Source: Canna indica
Lineage: Eukaryota; Streptophyta; Magnoliopsida; Zingiberales; Cannaceae
DNA length: 64,000 nucleotides
Assembly: GCA_034359265.1 (NCBI GenBank)
Contig: CP136896.1
Coordinates: 61,515,501-61,579,500 of the forward strand
Reading direction: 5' to 3'
Within the stretch, counting starts at the first letter, position 1. Each line of letters opens with the position of its first letter. A program made the translations under genes and the position numbers. Positions 33,548 to 46,320 of the stretch are shown here, piece after piece. A model generated the notes under the pieces. It saw only the letters and a list, made by a program, of their open reading frames with translations. It searched no databases and was not told the DNA's origin.

Positions 33548-34002
33548 TAGGGATGACAACTATTCGGTTAACCGCACTTTTAGGAGTTAACCGAAACCGA
33601 AATCGATTTCCAAACTCGCTAACCGAAATCGAAATTAAAACCGGTTGGTTTTAAAAACCTATATCTGAAACCCAAACCAAATTTTTCGATTTGAATAGAA
33701 CCAGTTATTCGTTTACTAATCGGTTAACCGATTAATAAACGGATAACCAATTCAAAGATTAATAACAAAATCGATTTCAGATATCGGTTAATCGCAAAAA
33801 ACCGATAATCGAAATCGAATATATAACCAATTTCAATTACCGATTAACCCGGCCCGATAATCAAAATCGAATCGGTTTTAAATAGTTTTTTATTTTTATT
33901 ATCCGAAACCGAAATCAAATCGCAAATCCACTATTTAAAATTAAATTTTACAATTCAATTAATTAATTAATCACGATTAATTGATTTGAATCGTCATCCT
34001 TA
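33548..34002. mobile_element. hAT-type MITE (455 bp)
   Basis: Left end TAGGGATGACAACTATTCGG; right end, opposite strand, TAAGGATGACGATTC. Flanks GTTCAACT (33540-33547) and GTTCAGCT (34003-34010) are an 8-bp duplication with one mismatch. The interior is full of CCGAAATCGA and GGTTAACCG motifs in both orientations. It is non-coding. Confidence 0.75.
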
Positions 34003-34316
34003 GTTCAGCTCATATCTGGTAACTTAATATTAAGTTACTCATCTGAAAAGTGGACTTCTATTGTCATTTGCAGGGTTACACAAGCAGTTAAATACAAATA
34101 AAGTACGAATAGTAGGAAAGATGCCCCAGGTAGTTCAGCAAGCTGAAAGCCTGAAACAAATGTAAGGGCTTTAACAAGATGAAATGAGAACAGAATTTCA
34201 TGTGGGGGTGGGAGACTTGCAAATGTCTGTTGTTAAGACTTAAGACCAATCATGCATCAAGTGAAGAATTGAAAGATAAACGCATGATTTACACCCATGG
34301 CAAGCAACTTTTATAC

Positions 34317-37300
34317 TAAAGATGGCAACGGACAGTGCCTGATATGGTCCAAACAATTGGCAGCCAAGTTCAGCTCGAGCTGGTTCAAAAATTAATTATT
34401 TAATTTAAATTTTTAAATTTTAAATTTAAATTTTAAAAATTTAAATTTTTAAATTTTAAAGGTTTAAAATTTAATTTTAAAAATGAATGATTACAGATTA
34501 ATTTTGAACTTGGACCTCTAATTTTATTAATCATTGTACTAAATTTTATTATATATTTTTTAATACATTTTTTATATGTAACGCAGTACAAATTAATAAA
34601 AATATTTTTTAAAAATCAAATTATAATTAAATTTTTATTTATCTTTAATACAAAAATATTCATCCAATGATAAAATAATTTTTTTAAATATTATAATAGA
34701 CCGCACCTTAAAAGATTGCCTACGTACCTTCTATAGCTAAACTTGTACTCCCTAATGATTAATTATAGAAGGATCAGGTCTACATAGTTTTTTTTACATT
34801 TTTAATCACCCATAGTCCCAATGATTTAACTTGTACTTGGACCAGCAGCACCAACTTCGCTTGTTTGAGTTTCCTCCTCTCCCGATGATGAAGTGTCGTG
34901 TCCTCCCTTATCTTGTAATCTATCTTCAACATCCAATCAGTCTTTTAAGCAAATGCACATTTCAACCGTTTCTTCACTCATTTGGCTCATTTTTTCGTCG
35001 AGAATTCTATTTCCTACACTAAAACAAGACTCTGAAGCTACTGTAGACATAGGAACAATTAATATATCACGTGTCATGATGGAAATAATAGGATACCTAT
35101 TTTCTTATTTTTTCCACCATGTTAAAATTTTTATTATCATCTATTTCTTCAGAATGATTATGATCTAGAAAAAAAAAGTAATTCATTAAAATTAGTATAT
35201 TTAGTTTTTTTTATTCTACGACCAAGTTGAGAATTAATACTATTTTCACCATCTTCTCTTAATCTATAAGAAGATGTTGTCTTATTTGTAATTGTATCAC
35301 CAAAATTTGAAGCGTAAAATACAAACATAGAATTCAATAAATTCGAAATTTTAAATTTTTTTTCTTCAACATTATCTAATTCCATATTGTTATAATAATC
35401 ATCTAACAACATATTTAAACCATCAATTTTTATTCTAGGATCTAAACATATTGCTAAACAAAATAAAGTAGGTATATTTGACCAATACTTTTTAAATTTA
35501 GATTCCATTAAAGAAATAATTTGTGCAAATAAAGGATGATGTCTATATGAAGAAAATACTTCACTAATACGAACTATATGAGAAAGAGTTAAATTACATG
35601 TAGGATAATAAACACTGAAAAGTTGTTCGATAGCTTTATTAAAAAGTTCTAAATTTTGAGTAATATGCCCAACAACTAACCAATAATTATTATTAATTGG
35701 ATCATCAGACATATTTTAATTGTAAAATATTGTAAGGATATCTTGATATCTTATAGTAGACATAAGCATATGATATGTTGAATTCCATCTAGTAATAACA
35801 TCACCATTAAATTTTTTAAATGATTTATTAAAAGATTGACATAACTTTTTAAATTCTTGTGTTCTTACTTTTGAAGAACGCATATATCTAATAACATCTT
35901 TTTTTTCTTCTACATGTATATTTACTTGTTTTAAATCATCTTGTACACATAAATTAAGAACATGACAAACACAACGAACATGAAATAATTTACCATCTAA
36001 TACTAGTTTAAATAACTGTATAAGGGGAGGAATAACAACATCATTATTACTAGCATTATCAAAATTAATCAAATTTTTTTATCATTTATATTATAGAAAG
36101 ATGTTACAAATCTAATAGTAGAAAAAATGACAACAGAAGTGTGTGGATATTCAAAAACTTTAAAACTAATTATTCTTTTTTACAAAATAAAATTTTCATC
36201 AATCCAATGTGCTGTAACACAAATGTAAGAATTAGTAGTACGTTGACTAGACTAAACATCAGATGTTAAAGAAATTTTTGATTTATTATTTTGAAAACTA
36301 GTCATTATATTTTCTCTCTATATAAAAAATAATTTTAAAGCATCACTTTTCATTATATTTTGAGTAATTTTTTTTATATTTTGATTGTAAAGTATTTTGA
36401 ATCCAACTAGAAAATCTTGGTTGATCAACAAAACTAAAAGGAGATTCACTTTGAACAATTAATTTTGCAAGTTCTCGACGTTGAAAATCATGATCATACG
36501 ATAAAACTGTTAAACCAGAAGAAGATAAATTAAGAAGTTGTTGAGCTTGTGCAACCTTAGTGTCATGACCCTTTGCATGATGTAATAAATGACCAGTTCC
36601 TCCGATTGTTGAAGCCGAAAGAATTTTTTGACATTTTTTGTACCGGGCTGTTGTTATGGTGCCATCAGGTTCAATAATTTTCTCAAAATATTCTTAAACC
36701 ATACTTTTCTTTCTACATGATGGACATAAATTAATAGATGAACTTATCTCTATGTTTTGATTTTGTTGAGTGATAGGAGTGGTAGGAGTAGCAGGAGACA
36801 TTTTTTCTGACATATTTGATTCAGTTTGTGGAGTATAACCTAAAAAATCTTCATCCGTCATTAGTAAAAATTAAAAATATAAAAAATATAAATATTATAC
36901 TAATCAATGAAATAAATTGAAGAGATTAAAAAAAATTAACAACAATCTTAAATCATTGTCTTCTCGATGAGCTTAAAATATTATTGAGAATGACTGTAAA
37001 TGAACTTAGATTGTTGAGAGTAAGAGTGTAAGAGAGTTGAGAGTTAAGGATTGAGAGAAAGAGAGTTAAGGATTGGGAGAAAGAGTTGAATATGAAGATA
37101 GAAGAAATGAAGAAGGAAATGGGGTATTTATAATTTTTTTTTTAATATATAATAAGAATTCGTCGGCCCGAGCTAGACCTGGCTCGGGCCGACCTACGTC
37201 TGGCGCGCGCCAGGCTTGGTCTGGCGCTGCCAGGCCTCCCGTGCTCGGGCTAGCACGGTGCGCGAGCCGTGGTCGGCCCGCGTGCCCAGAAGACGAGCCG

Positions 37301-37344
37301 GGCCCGTGCTGCCCATGGGTTGGCCCAGCCCGTTGCCATCTCTA
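34317..37344 (-). mobile_element. hAT element with transposase remnant (3.0 kb), reverse orientation
   Basis: Left end TAAAGATGGCAACGG; right end, opposite strand, TAGAGATGGCAACGGGC. A perfect 8-bp duplication TTTTATAC flanks it (34309-34316 and 37345-37352). The right end has a GC-rich belt of about 200 bp (37155-37335). It is the same family as the copy at 14612-17687, which lies in the opposite orientation. Confidence 0.9.
34826..36861 (-). pseudogene. hAT transposase (zf-BED type), nearly open
   Basis: It starts at 36861 (MTDEDFLGY) and shares INLCPSCRKKSMV, a BED-finger stretch (KKCQKI then HHAKGH), QRRELAKLIVQSESPFSFVD and the catalytic-region segments with the copy at 15155. A 118-codon piece (36072-35716, including TRWNSTYHML) is followed after one stop by 184 open codons (35712-35158, from MSDDPINNN through CLDPRIKIDGLNM). 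The C-terminal hATC part follows after further breaks (about 35110-34880) and ends at 34826. Several stops upstream of 36072 remove activity. It has fewer lesions than the other copy across the middle of the gene. Confidence 0.85.
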
Positions 37345-37352
37345 TTTTATAC

Positions 37353-39431
37353 TATATTTGTGGATTCTATCAAGTAATCCACGTGCCAATAAAAAGAAAA
37401 TCCATGTAATTTATCTTTAATCGCGGTGATTTCAGCTTGAATCTGACATTCTCCGGTGAGAAAGGCGAAATGGAGGTTCAATCGTACCTGCAGGGCAGAC
37501 CAAACCCCAGCTCTGGTCACTCGGTTAGCAAAGTGCAAACTAGATTCATTCAACTCAAGCTGATTTGTTCCAAACTACTTAGTTTTGGTCTTAATGACCT
37601 AGGATCCCATTATCGTACCTGCTGGGTATACCAAACACTAGCTCTCGTATAGGTGAATGAGATGCCAAGCACAGAGAATTCTTATAAATTTTAAATTGAT
37701 ATGAGTTGCTTGATAAGAACTCTCTAAGCAATGACATTTCTCATGTTCAATCTTCTATTTAAACCATATAGATAACTCACAAAACAAAAACAAATCATAA
37801 GGACCTTCTTTCAATGGCAATGTTTACAATAGAGCATAATATAATTATTTTTTAATAAAAAATTCAAATCAAAATCATCTAACTTGTTCACAAAATAAAA
37901 CCAGTACTATAATTATTATCTAATTTGTTCACAAAATAAAAACCAGTGCTATAATCAAAGTCATCTATGATATTTGATTCCTAATTTTATAGATCAAACC
38001 AGTGCTATAATTATTACATAAGAACAAACCAGTGATATTATCTAAGACCAATATATTATGTTTCCAACCAATTTTTATAAATCAGCAATGATATTATGGA
38101 TCCGGCGGGATCCAGCGAGCGCGCGACGAGGGGCAGCAGGATCCAACGAGGTTTCGGCGAGCATGCGAGAAGGAGCAGATAGGGCGTGCATTAGGATCGG
38201 CAAGAATCGGCGAGTTTCGACGATCACGCGACAAGGAGCAGACGCGAAATTCGACAAGACACAGTGGGTGAGAGGGGAGAGGATCATCGTGCGAATGGGT
38301 GAGTCCGAGAAAAAAAATTGGCACTCCGGCACGACAATTCATGCCGGATTATTGGACCGAGCTAGCCCGAGAAAAAAATTGCCCGGCCCAGCCCAGCTTG
38401 ATAAATATGCGGGCTCAGAGTTATCGGCCCGACATGACATAAATAATAATAGGCTAGCATGGCTCGACCCGTTTAGCCCGATAATTAATAAGAAAAAAAT
38501 TAATCGGGTTGAACTAGCTTATTCAGCCTAATAGTCTGATCGATATCTAACGGGTTTTAAATATGTTAATATCCAACTTCAATAATGTTTGTCGAGTTAT
38601 CAGACCTTGGTCCGCCCCGACACGTTAAGGGTTCGGGCCTTATCGATCCGGCCTGATAATAGTCGTGGCACAATAATACTCAATCTGAACTCGATTTCAT
38701 CGGGCTGGGCCTAAAACTGCAGGTCTAGGGGTGAGTGGATAATCGCGTTTAGGATAAGGGTAATAGTTAGGAGAGTGGTTTTAGGGTTTCAATATTTAAA
38801 TTTATTAATAATATATATCTATTAATAATAGTTAATAAGTTATCAACTAGTTAATAACTAATAATTTATAAAATGGACAAAAAATGAAATAATCCATAAT
38901 AAAAAAAACTATTAATTATATAAAAAATTATTAATAACTAATTAGGAATTTAGGAGCCAACAGTGAGTAGCACGATTAGTGGCAACACATTTTTGTCACT
39001 TTCTATCTTTGTTAAAATAAAGAATAACTAATTAGAAAGTAGTTTATTAAAAATAAAATTAAATAGTTATTAATTATAAAATTAGTTTTATTAATAATTG
39101 TTGTTTCTATTACTAAAAAATAACAATTTTAATATATATTGAAATCATAATCCATTGATAGTTAATTAATATATATTACTAACAATTAAATAGTAGTTAA
39201 TAATTCATTATTAAATGTAAAAACAAAAATTATCAATTATAATAACTCATCGTTAAAAGTAAAAAATAAAAATAATAATTAAGTAGTTATTAAACCACTT
39301 TGAGTGGGATTAGAACTTCTAAATTTGTTTATTTTCAGTAAATATGATATGAAGTAGGATAAGAAATGAAAAAAAGTTGGATGAATTTTTTTTGAGAAAA
39401 TTATCAAAATCACAAATAGTTTTTGACAATA
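37353..39431. other. Intergenic region, mostly unassigned
   Basis: The minus strand at 37353-37553 has a short frame ending near an intron-like GTACG (HFANRVTRAGVWSALQ), perhaps exon debris. The stretch 38095-38330 is GC-richer with repeats of GGATCCGGCG and GGCGAG. From 38340 to 38700 there are GGGCCGGGCC-like, hAT-type terminal motifs without clear ends. From 38800 to 39420 it is AT-rich. No intact gene is seen. Confidence 0.35.
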
Positions 39432-40177
39432 GACCACTACTAGAATATATCACATTAGCCACGGACATCACTAACGGCCGCCTTGGCCGTCAGAATCAGT
39501 CACGACTTTTCGACGACCGTAGCGACCGTGGCTGATGTAACCAAATCAACCGCAGCTCACATACGGCCGCTTACAGCCGTCGCTCATAGTTGATGGCGCG
39601 CACGGGACGCGAAATAAAATAAGTTATTAGCCACGACTTAGCGAGGACGCGAGAGCTGTTGGTGATATGGATAAGTCATTAGCCACAGCTAGAAGCGACC
39701 GTCGCTTATTAATTAATGGCGCGAACTAAGCACGAAAGCTAAAACACTATGAACCAACGGCTTAAAGAGGGTCAGCCATCGGAGATATTAAAATTACGAA
39801 TCCACTATTTTCCGATGGTTAGCGAGTCGTGGGTGAAAATAGTTTTTATTTGCGTTCGCGCCCGACCCTTCCTCTTTCCCCCGCTCTCTTCTCTCTCCGC
39901 CGTTGCCGACGATTTGTCTCCGCCGATCGTCACCGCGCCGCACCCTCGCCCTCACCGCGTCACCTCCCCGGCCCTCCCCCCCCCCCTCTCTCTCCCAGAC
40001 CGCCGCCCCTCTCCCGACCCCCTCGATCTCCGTCGCCCACGTGCGCCGCCACCGACCTGCTCCCTCGCCCTCGCCGCCGATCCCTCTCCCCTCTCCGCCA
40101 CCACCAAGTGAGTTCATCCCCCTCCCCTCTCCGGTCCGGCACCGGTCGAAACCCTAGGGTTCCGACCGGCGCCGACC

Positions 40178-40182
<5 letters not shown>

Positions 40183-40221
<39 letters not shown>
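40183..40221. repeat. (TA)n microsatellite in the CACTA leader
   Basis: About 19 TA units directly downstream of the GC-rich leader of the CACTA element. Confidence 0.95.
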
Positions 40222-40224
<3 letters not shown>

Positions 40225-40764
40225 TGTTAATATTGTTATCAGTGATTAATTAGATTTATTTACTATTAATTACTGTTATTAGAGATTAATTAGGGTTAAT
40301 TTTAGATTTAATTAGTAAATTAGTGTTAATTTTTAAAAAAATTAGATTAATTAGTTTTCAATTATATTTAATTATTGTTAATTAGATATAATTAGGGTAG
40401 AATAAATGTTATGATTAATTTTAGTTGGGTGTAATTATAATTATGAAATCGTCCACTTTGGACTCGCGCGCTCTGAAATCGTCCACTTTGGACTCGTGCT
40501 GAAATCGTCAATAAAGGATGGACTCACGCGCGCCGAAATCGTCCAATTTAGACTCGCGGCCAAATCGTCCACGGTGGACTCGTGCCGAATCAAGACGAGT
40601 TGATACGTTTCACGTACGATCGATGAGTCAAGTTTTAATTTTGCAAAACCTTAGATCCGTTCGGGGGTTGTATGTTCGTGTAAACGAAGTTAATGATCTT
40701 TTATACGACGTACAACCCTTGAATTATCCCTAATTGGATAATTTGGGAGCATAGTTATTTATAT

Positions 40765-40930
40765 TACACTTAGTTTATTTTTTTTAGTCATTAACTTCAT
40801 TTTTAAATTTTAGCTTGTATCTCCCTTGTTCTCTGATACGCGTCCAGATGATATGCGTATTCGGAGAACTATAGGGAGATGCTGTCGAAATTTAGAATGA
40901 AGTTAATGACTAAAAAAAATACTAAGTTCA
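40765..40930 (+). repeat. Conserved long hairpin in the second CACTA leader
   Basis: Position equivalent to 5931-6092. The base of the stem is TTAGTCATTAACTT against AAGTTAATGACTAA; in the other copy it is TTAACCGTTAACTT against AAGTTAGCGGTTAA. At least three stem positions differ between copies with pairing kept on both. The loop CCAGATGATAT and the GCGTATTCGG flank are shared. It ends 86 bp before the TNPD ATG, exactly as in the other copy. Confidence 0.85.
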
Positions 40931-41015
40931 ATATGAATAACATGAATCCCGAATGGAATAGGACCATCCCACCTAAATACATTACCTAAAGATATTGCAA
41001 ATTTTTTGACAGAAC

Positions 41016-44000
41016 ATGTCGGGCGATCGAAGTTGGATGTACCGACGAATTCATCGTGGAGCTATAACAGACGAATTTCGAGTAGGCGTAACTTACTTCT
41101 TAAATTTCGCTTACTCAAATGAAAAATTCTTTAGTGGTGATAAAATCCGATGTCCGTGCCGAAAATGTTCGAACATAAGATTTTTGGACCGAGAAACTGT
41201 CACACTGCATCTGTATACAAAAAGATTCACACCAAGATATTTTGTATGAAATTATCACGGGGAGTCACGTCAAGTCGGGACATCGAGCAATGATATTGTC
41301 CAAACTCATGGTGAATCTTCTTCTGCTGATGTTTCTTCTTCCAATCCACCTAATCCTTATAGAACAATGATTCTGGATAGTCTTGGAGGATAATTCCATT
41401 TAAATGATAATATTAAGTCAGTTACTGAGACGGTAGTGCCACCAGATACTATGACAGTTGAAGTCACTGAAGAACAACCTAAGATACAGATTGAATTGTC
41501 GAATAAGGAGGCTGCACAATTTTACGAAATGTTGAAAGCTGCCAATGAACCTTTGTATGAGAATTATCCTAATTATACAAGATTTTCGACAATGACACAA
41601 CTCCTGAACATCAAGTCCGATTGTAATATCAGCGGGGTTATATTTGATCGGATTGCGGGCTTTATCAGTGGTATGCTACCTCCAAATAACAAGTTTGAGC
41701 CAACCTTTTATAAGATAAAAAAGTTGATGAGGAAATTAGGACTTGGGTACGAAAAGATACACGTGTGCCCAAATAACTGCATTTTATATTATAAAAGAAA
41801 ATGCACAGTTAGAACAATGCCCGGTATGTGAACATCCTTGTTACAAGGAGAAGAAATCGATCCGACAAAAAAATATTCCCTTTAAGGTGCTTCGGTATTT
41901 TCCACTGACACCGAGGCTTCAAAGGTTATTCATGTAGAAAAAGGCTGCCCCCTATATGAGTTGGCATACAAGAAGTCGTGATGATACAGTAATGACTCAT
42001 CCATCCGACAGTGAAGCATGGAAACATTTGGATAGGTGTTATCCATCATTTGCTGGGGAGACTAGAAATATCAGTTTGGGATTGTGCACAGATGATTTTA
42101 ATCTGTTTGGTAATTCGGCAACTCTGTATTCAATATGGCCAGTGTTGTTAACAGTTTATAATTTGTCGCCCTCAATGTATATGAAAGATGAATTTATTTA
42201 TTTTTCGATGATTATTTCGGGTCCTAGGGGTCCTCGCAAAGAAATTGACATATTTCTCCGTCCCCTAATTGATGAACTCAAAATATTGTGGGCTGAGGGA
42301 GTTGTCACTTATGATTGTTACCAGAAGCAAAACTTTACTTTACAAGCTACTATATTGTGGACAATCAATAATTTCCCGGCCTATGGCATGTTGCCTGGTT
42401 GGAGCACGCATGGTCGACTCTCTTGCCCGTATTGCATGGAACACTCAAAATCCTTCAGTCTTGAGAATGGTCGGAAAATTTCATTCTTTGATTGTTATCG
42501 CCGGTTCCTACCATCTAACCATCAATATCGAAGGAATCGTGACAAATTTATTTATCAAAGGTAGAGTCGAAAGAGATGAGCCACCACCGATGTTGTCTGG
42601 TGAACATATGTTAGCACATGTTCAATTGCTTCCAGATATTACTTTTGGTCGGAATGTAAGAATCTCAAGCTTTGGTCAAACACATAACTGGGTGAAGAAA
42701 AGTATCTTTTGGGAATTGTCGTATTGGAGTTCATTACTGATTCAGCATAATTTGGACGTCATGCACATTGAAAAAAATGTGTTTGATAATATTTTTAACA
42801 CAATGATGAATATTTTCAGCAAAACTAAAGATAATGTGAAGGCCCGACATGATGTAAAAATACTTTGTAAGAGGCCTGAGTTAGAGTTGCAAGAGGTCAA
42901 CGGACGATTTCATAAGCCAAGGGCGCCGTATGTGTTAAATAAACAACAAATGAAAGATGTGTATCAATGGATCAAAAAACTCAAATTACTCGATGGATAT
43001 GCCTCAAACTTATCTCGGTGTGTAAACGTCGATGAATGCAAAATATTGGGGATGAAGAGCCATGATTGTCATGTATTCATGCAGAGATTGCTTCCGGTTG
43101 CGTTTCGAGATCATCTACATGATAAGATTTGGGGTCCATTGACAGAGTTAAGTATGTTTTTCAGAAATATTTGTGCAAATGTACTTCGAGTCGAAGATAT
43201 GACAGCACTTGAAAATAATATTGTTGAAATCATATGCAAGCTGGAGCAATTTTTTCCTCCTGCATTTTTTGACTCGATGGAGCATCTACCGATACATTTG
43301 GCATACGAGGCACGAGTTGGTGGCCCCGTTCAATACCGTTGGATGTACTTATTTGAAAGATACTTGAATCGTCTCAAGAAAAAAGTAAAGAACACCGCTG
43401 CAGTTGAAGGTTCCATATCAGAAGCATATATAATTCAAGAAATTTCAACTTTCTGCTCATTTTATTTTGAATCAACCATCAAGACAAGACTTAATCGTCT
43501 TCCACGGAACGACGACGGGGGAGCTCGACCATCATATGGTTGTTTAAATATCTTTTGTTACCCCGATCGTGCTTTGGGTTCTCGTTCGTCTCGATTCTTA
43601 AACGATGAAGAGTACCATTTGGCCTACTTGTATGTTTTACTAAACTGTCCAGAGATTGAGAAGTTCATTGAAATATTTGACATTGAGATGGTGACAAGAT
43701 ACTCAATTTACAGCGATGAGGAATAGAAAAATTACGGAATCATGAGTTCCTTAATTGGTTTCAAGCTTACAGCACAGAACACAGAGGCGAAATAGATAAC
43801 CAAATCTATGAGTTTGCTAGCGGACCGGTACGACTTGTACAGTGTTATAATGGTTATTTTGTCAATAGATATAAATTTTACACACTTGAATATTCATCTA
43901 CAAAAAAGACTATGAATGTCGGGGTCTGCGTCAAAGGAATAACGTATGCTGAATGTGATGTTGACTTTTACGGACTATTGAAAGAAGTCATTGAATTATA

Positions 44001-44466
44001 ATTTTTCGGATGTAAATCAGTTGCCCTTTTTAAATGTCATTGGTTTGATACAAGCGATAGGGGCATGAGAGTTCATCCAAAGTATAAACAGCTGGTCGAG
44101 GTCAATTACAAATTAAAAATAGCTTCAAATGAGCCATTTATATTGGCATCTCAAGCTGAACAAGTATATTATATGCAATATTCGTCTCGAAAGAAAGACA
44201 GGGCAGATTGGCGGGTAGTTTATAAGACTAAAGCCAGAGGAAAAATTAACCCGATAGTTGGAGATAATGAGCCAGCATATGACTTCTATCAAGAAGAAGA
44301 TCATTTTGAAGTGGAACGAGTTAGTCTAATACTCGAGGATGATGACACAGAGTTAGTTCAATTGGAAATAGAATACGTTGATGAGGACGATAATGAAGTT
44401 GAGGAAGGACAAAATGAAGATGAGGGAGACGAAGAAGAATTTCAAGATTCAGATACAGAAGAATAA
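41016..44466 (+). pseudogene. TNPD (TNP2-like) CACTA transposase, degenerate
   Basis: The ATG at 41016 begins MSGDRSWMYRR, the Transpos_assoc domain, with cysteines CPCRKC and a stop at 41247. After it come the spacer (41436-41800, KEAAQFYEMLKAANEPL, then KLMRKLGLGYEKIHVCPNNC) and the catalytic Transposase_21-type domain. That domain starts CPVCEHPCY near 41820, has SWHTRSRDD near 41959, GLCTDDFNLFGN at 42077 and MLPGWSTHGRLSCPYC at 42389. A +1 shift near 42540 carries the frame into 42560-43726 (DVMHIEKNVFDNI, then a DUF4218-like part, FFPPAFFDSMEHLPIHL). A further stop at 43726 leads to a DUF4216-like part (43750-44300), and the gene ends in a Glu/Asp-rich tail at 44466. Breaks at 41247, about 41810, 41937, 42540, 43726 and 43999 exclude activity. 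It binds and cuts element ends in intact relatives. Confidence 0.88.
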
Positions 44467-44596
44467 GAAGAAGAGTATTACACAGATGATGATAATGACG
44501 ATGATGAATAATTATAAATGTGAAGTATATATTCAATTATTAAATATATCTATTAATCTATTATATATAATCTAATTATATTAAATTTTTACAACT

Positions 44597-46320
44597 ATGG
44601 TTCGAGATATCAGTTCTCGAGGAGGCATTCCTCGTAGGACCGCCCGACGATTACCACCCGCCCCACCTGTATCCACTGACCCTTCATCTTCCACCACCAT
44701 CCCCCCACCTCCGGCCACCATCCCCCCACTTGGTCCGGCCACCATTCCCCCACCTGATCCATCCACCATTCCCCCAGCTGATATGGTCACCATCCCCCCA
44801 CCTCCAGCCACCATCCCTTCAGTCGATCCAAGTCCGTTGACATCGAGACATAGGCCACGAGGGCCTAACAGAATTCTCCCTCCGTCACCCGAGGGACAAC
44901 TGTGCAGAGCAGTTACTGTGCGCGGAAGAAGGTAAATATATGCATTAATTATTTCTTATAATTAATTTATAATTCAAAATATCATAATATAGATTTATAT
45001 TTGGTGCAGATTTGAACAGGAGGACATCTCTCGCACGATAGCGGGGACGATCCGGAAGTTTATGCACGGGGCATGGCCCACATGGTCTCACGTGCCCCGG
45101 GAGCATATGGATTTATTGTGGCGAGAGTTCATGGTAAGTATATTTATTAAATTAATGTTAATGTTAAATATTCATCGGTAATAATAATTTTTTTTTGCAG
45201 GGTCATTATACATGGCCGGAGGACCAGACCACTTTTATGGAGACTGCATGGGAGTGTGTTGCCCGTGCTCGCTATAACGGGCTGCTTCAGCAGGCTCGTC
45301 AGACTGTGATGAGACGGCTGGGGACCACACAGATAGGGCAGACTCGGGGGCACGCCCCCGAGTGGATTCCTAACCCCGTGTGGGACCAGCTCGTTGAGCG
45401 GTGGGACACTCCAGAGTGGCAGGAGGTCTCCCGAACTGCGTCGAGAAATCACATGTCCGGGGGGGGATGGCACGGGGGCGCGCCACACTGGTGGCTCAGT
45501 GTCTTTTGCGGTGCATGAGTGTCGTATGGTATGTATAATTTCCTTACTTTTAATTAAATTATATATTGTGTATAATGATACTAATGTATTTATTTTCTAA
45601 TGTAAGACGCGCGTGATGGAGGACGACACCGTCCAACGCCCGTCGATGATAGAGGTGTTTGAGCGCACCCATCGTCGTCGACGAGGAACGGGAGACTACG
45701 TTGATAGCAGAGCCTCGATTATAATGGTAAGTATTTATATATGTCTATTTGATTTACATAATTTTTATTTATAGTTTATATATATTTAAAATATAAACAC
45801 GTGTAGTAAACTTATTCGAGGACTATGATCGAGCGTGGAGGGACACTGGAGGAGTTCGACACAGGAGCTTGGGTGGAGGCCGCTGGTGGCTGGGAGCACG
45901 ACCGCGTTTATGGCTTTGCAGACAGTGGCCATGCACGTGCCGTGCTCGGGCCACTTGGGGCACCGACCCCTCCGACTGCGGGTGAGCGGCCCTCGTCATC
46001 CCGAGCGCAGGACCAGAGTCGAATAGCGGCCATGGAATTAGAGCTCATCCAACAGAGACAAGCGATGGAGGAGTAGAGGTACGCGATGGAGGAGAGGATG
46101 CAGGAGCAGAGGCTGACGATGGAGGAGCATATGCAGGAGCAGAGACGATCGAATGATGAGTTGAGACAGACAATCCAGAACATGCAGACACTTCTCACTC
46201 AGATTGTGTCTCAGTCTGGCCTTCTACCTATGATGTCGCAGCCGTCTCCTCCTCGACCCAATCGACGCTCCCGACCCAATCGATGTCGACTCCACCGCCT
46301 CCACCGCCGCCACCGCTGTC
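44597..46320 (+). pseudogene. TNPA-like gene of the CACTA element (Ptta/En/Spm family)
   Basis: Exon blocks: 44597-44935 (Pro/Thr-rich head with repeated TIPPP, then RPRGPNRILPPSPEG), about 45011-45133 (RFEQEDISRTI, then WSHVPREHMDLLWREFM), 45201-45528 (GHYTWPEDQTTFM, then WIPNPVWDQLVERWD and NHMSGG), 45607-45726 (VMEDDTVQRPSMIEVFERTH) and about 45810-46320. The last has a coiled coil rich in MEERMQEQRLTMEEHMQEQ and then Pro-rich sequence. Introns are short with GT-AG ends. Compared with the copy at 7043-7990, a run of eight G at 45461-45468 seems to have shifted the frame before RHTGGS. One TAG at 46074-46076 interrupts the coiled coil. In En/Spm the TNPA role is binding subterminal repeats and bringing ends together. 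Confidence 0.75.

Noticed and set aside
34831..35168. Plus-strand frames at 34831 and 34893
   Set aside because: Antisense of the hAT transposase C-terminal region on the minus strand.
39829..40224. Pro/Ser/Arg-rich frames over the CACTA leader
   Set aside because: GC-rich untranslated leader, followed by a TA microsatellite; no similarity between the two CACTA copies at protein level here.
42269..42550. N-terminal 90 residues of the 485-codon frame in the CACTA transposase
   Set aside because: The true transposase reading here is the overlapping frame 41956-42564 (LCTDDFNLFGN, LSCPYC). The 485-codon frame carries real transposase only after the shift near 42540.
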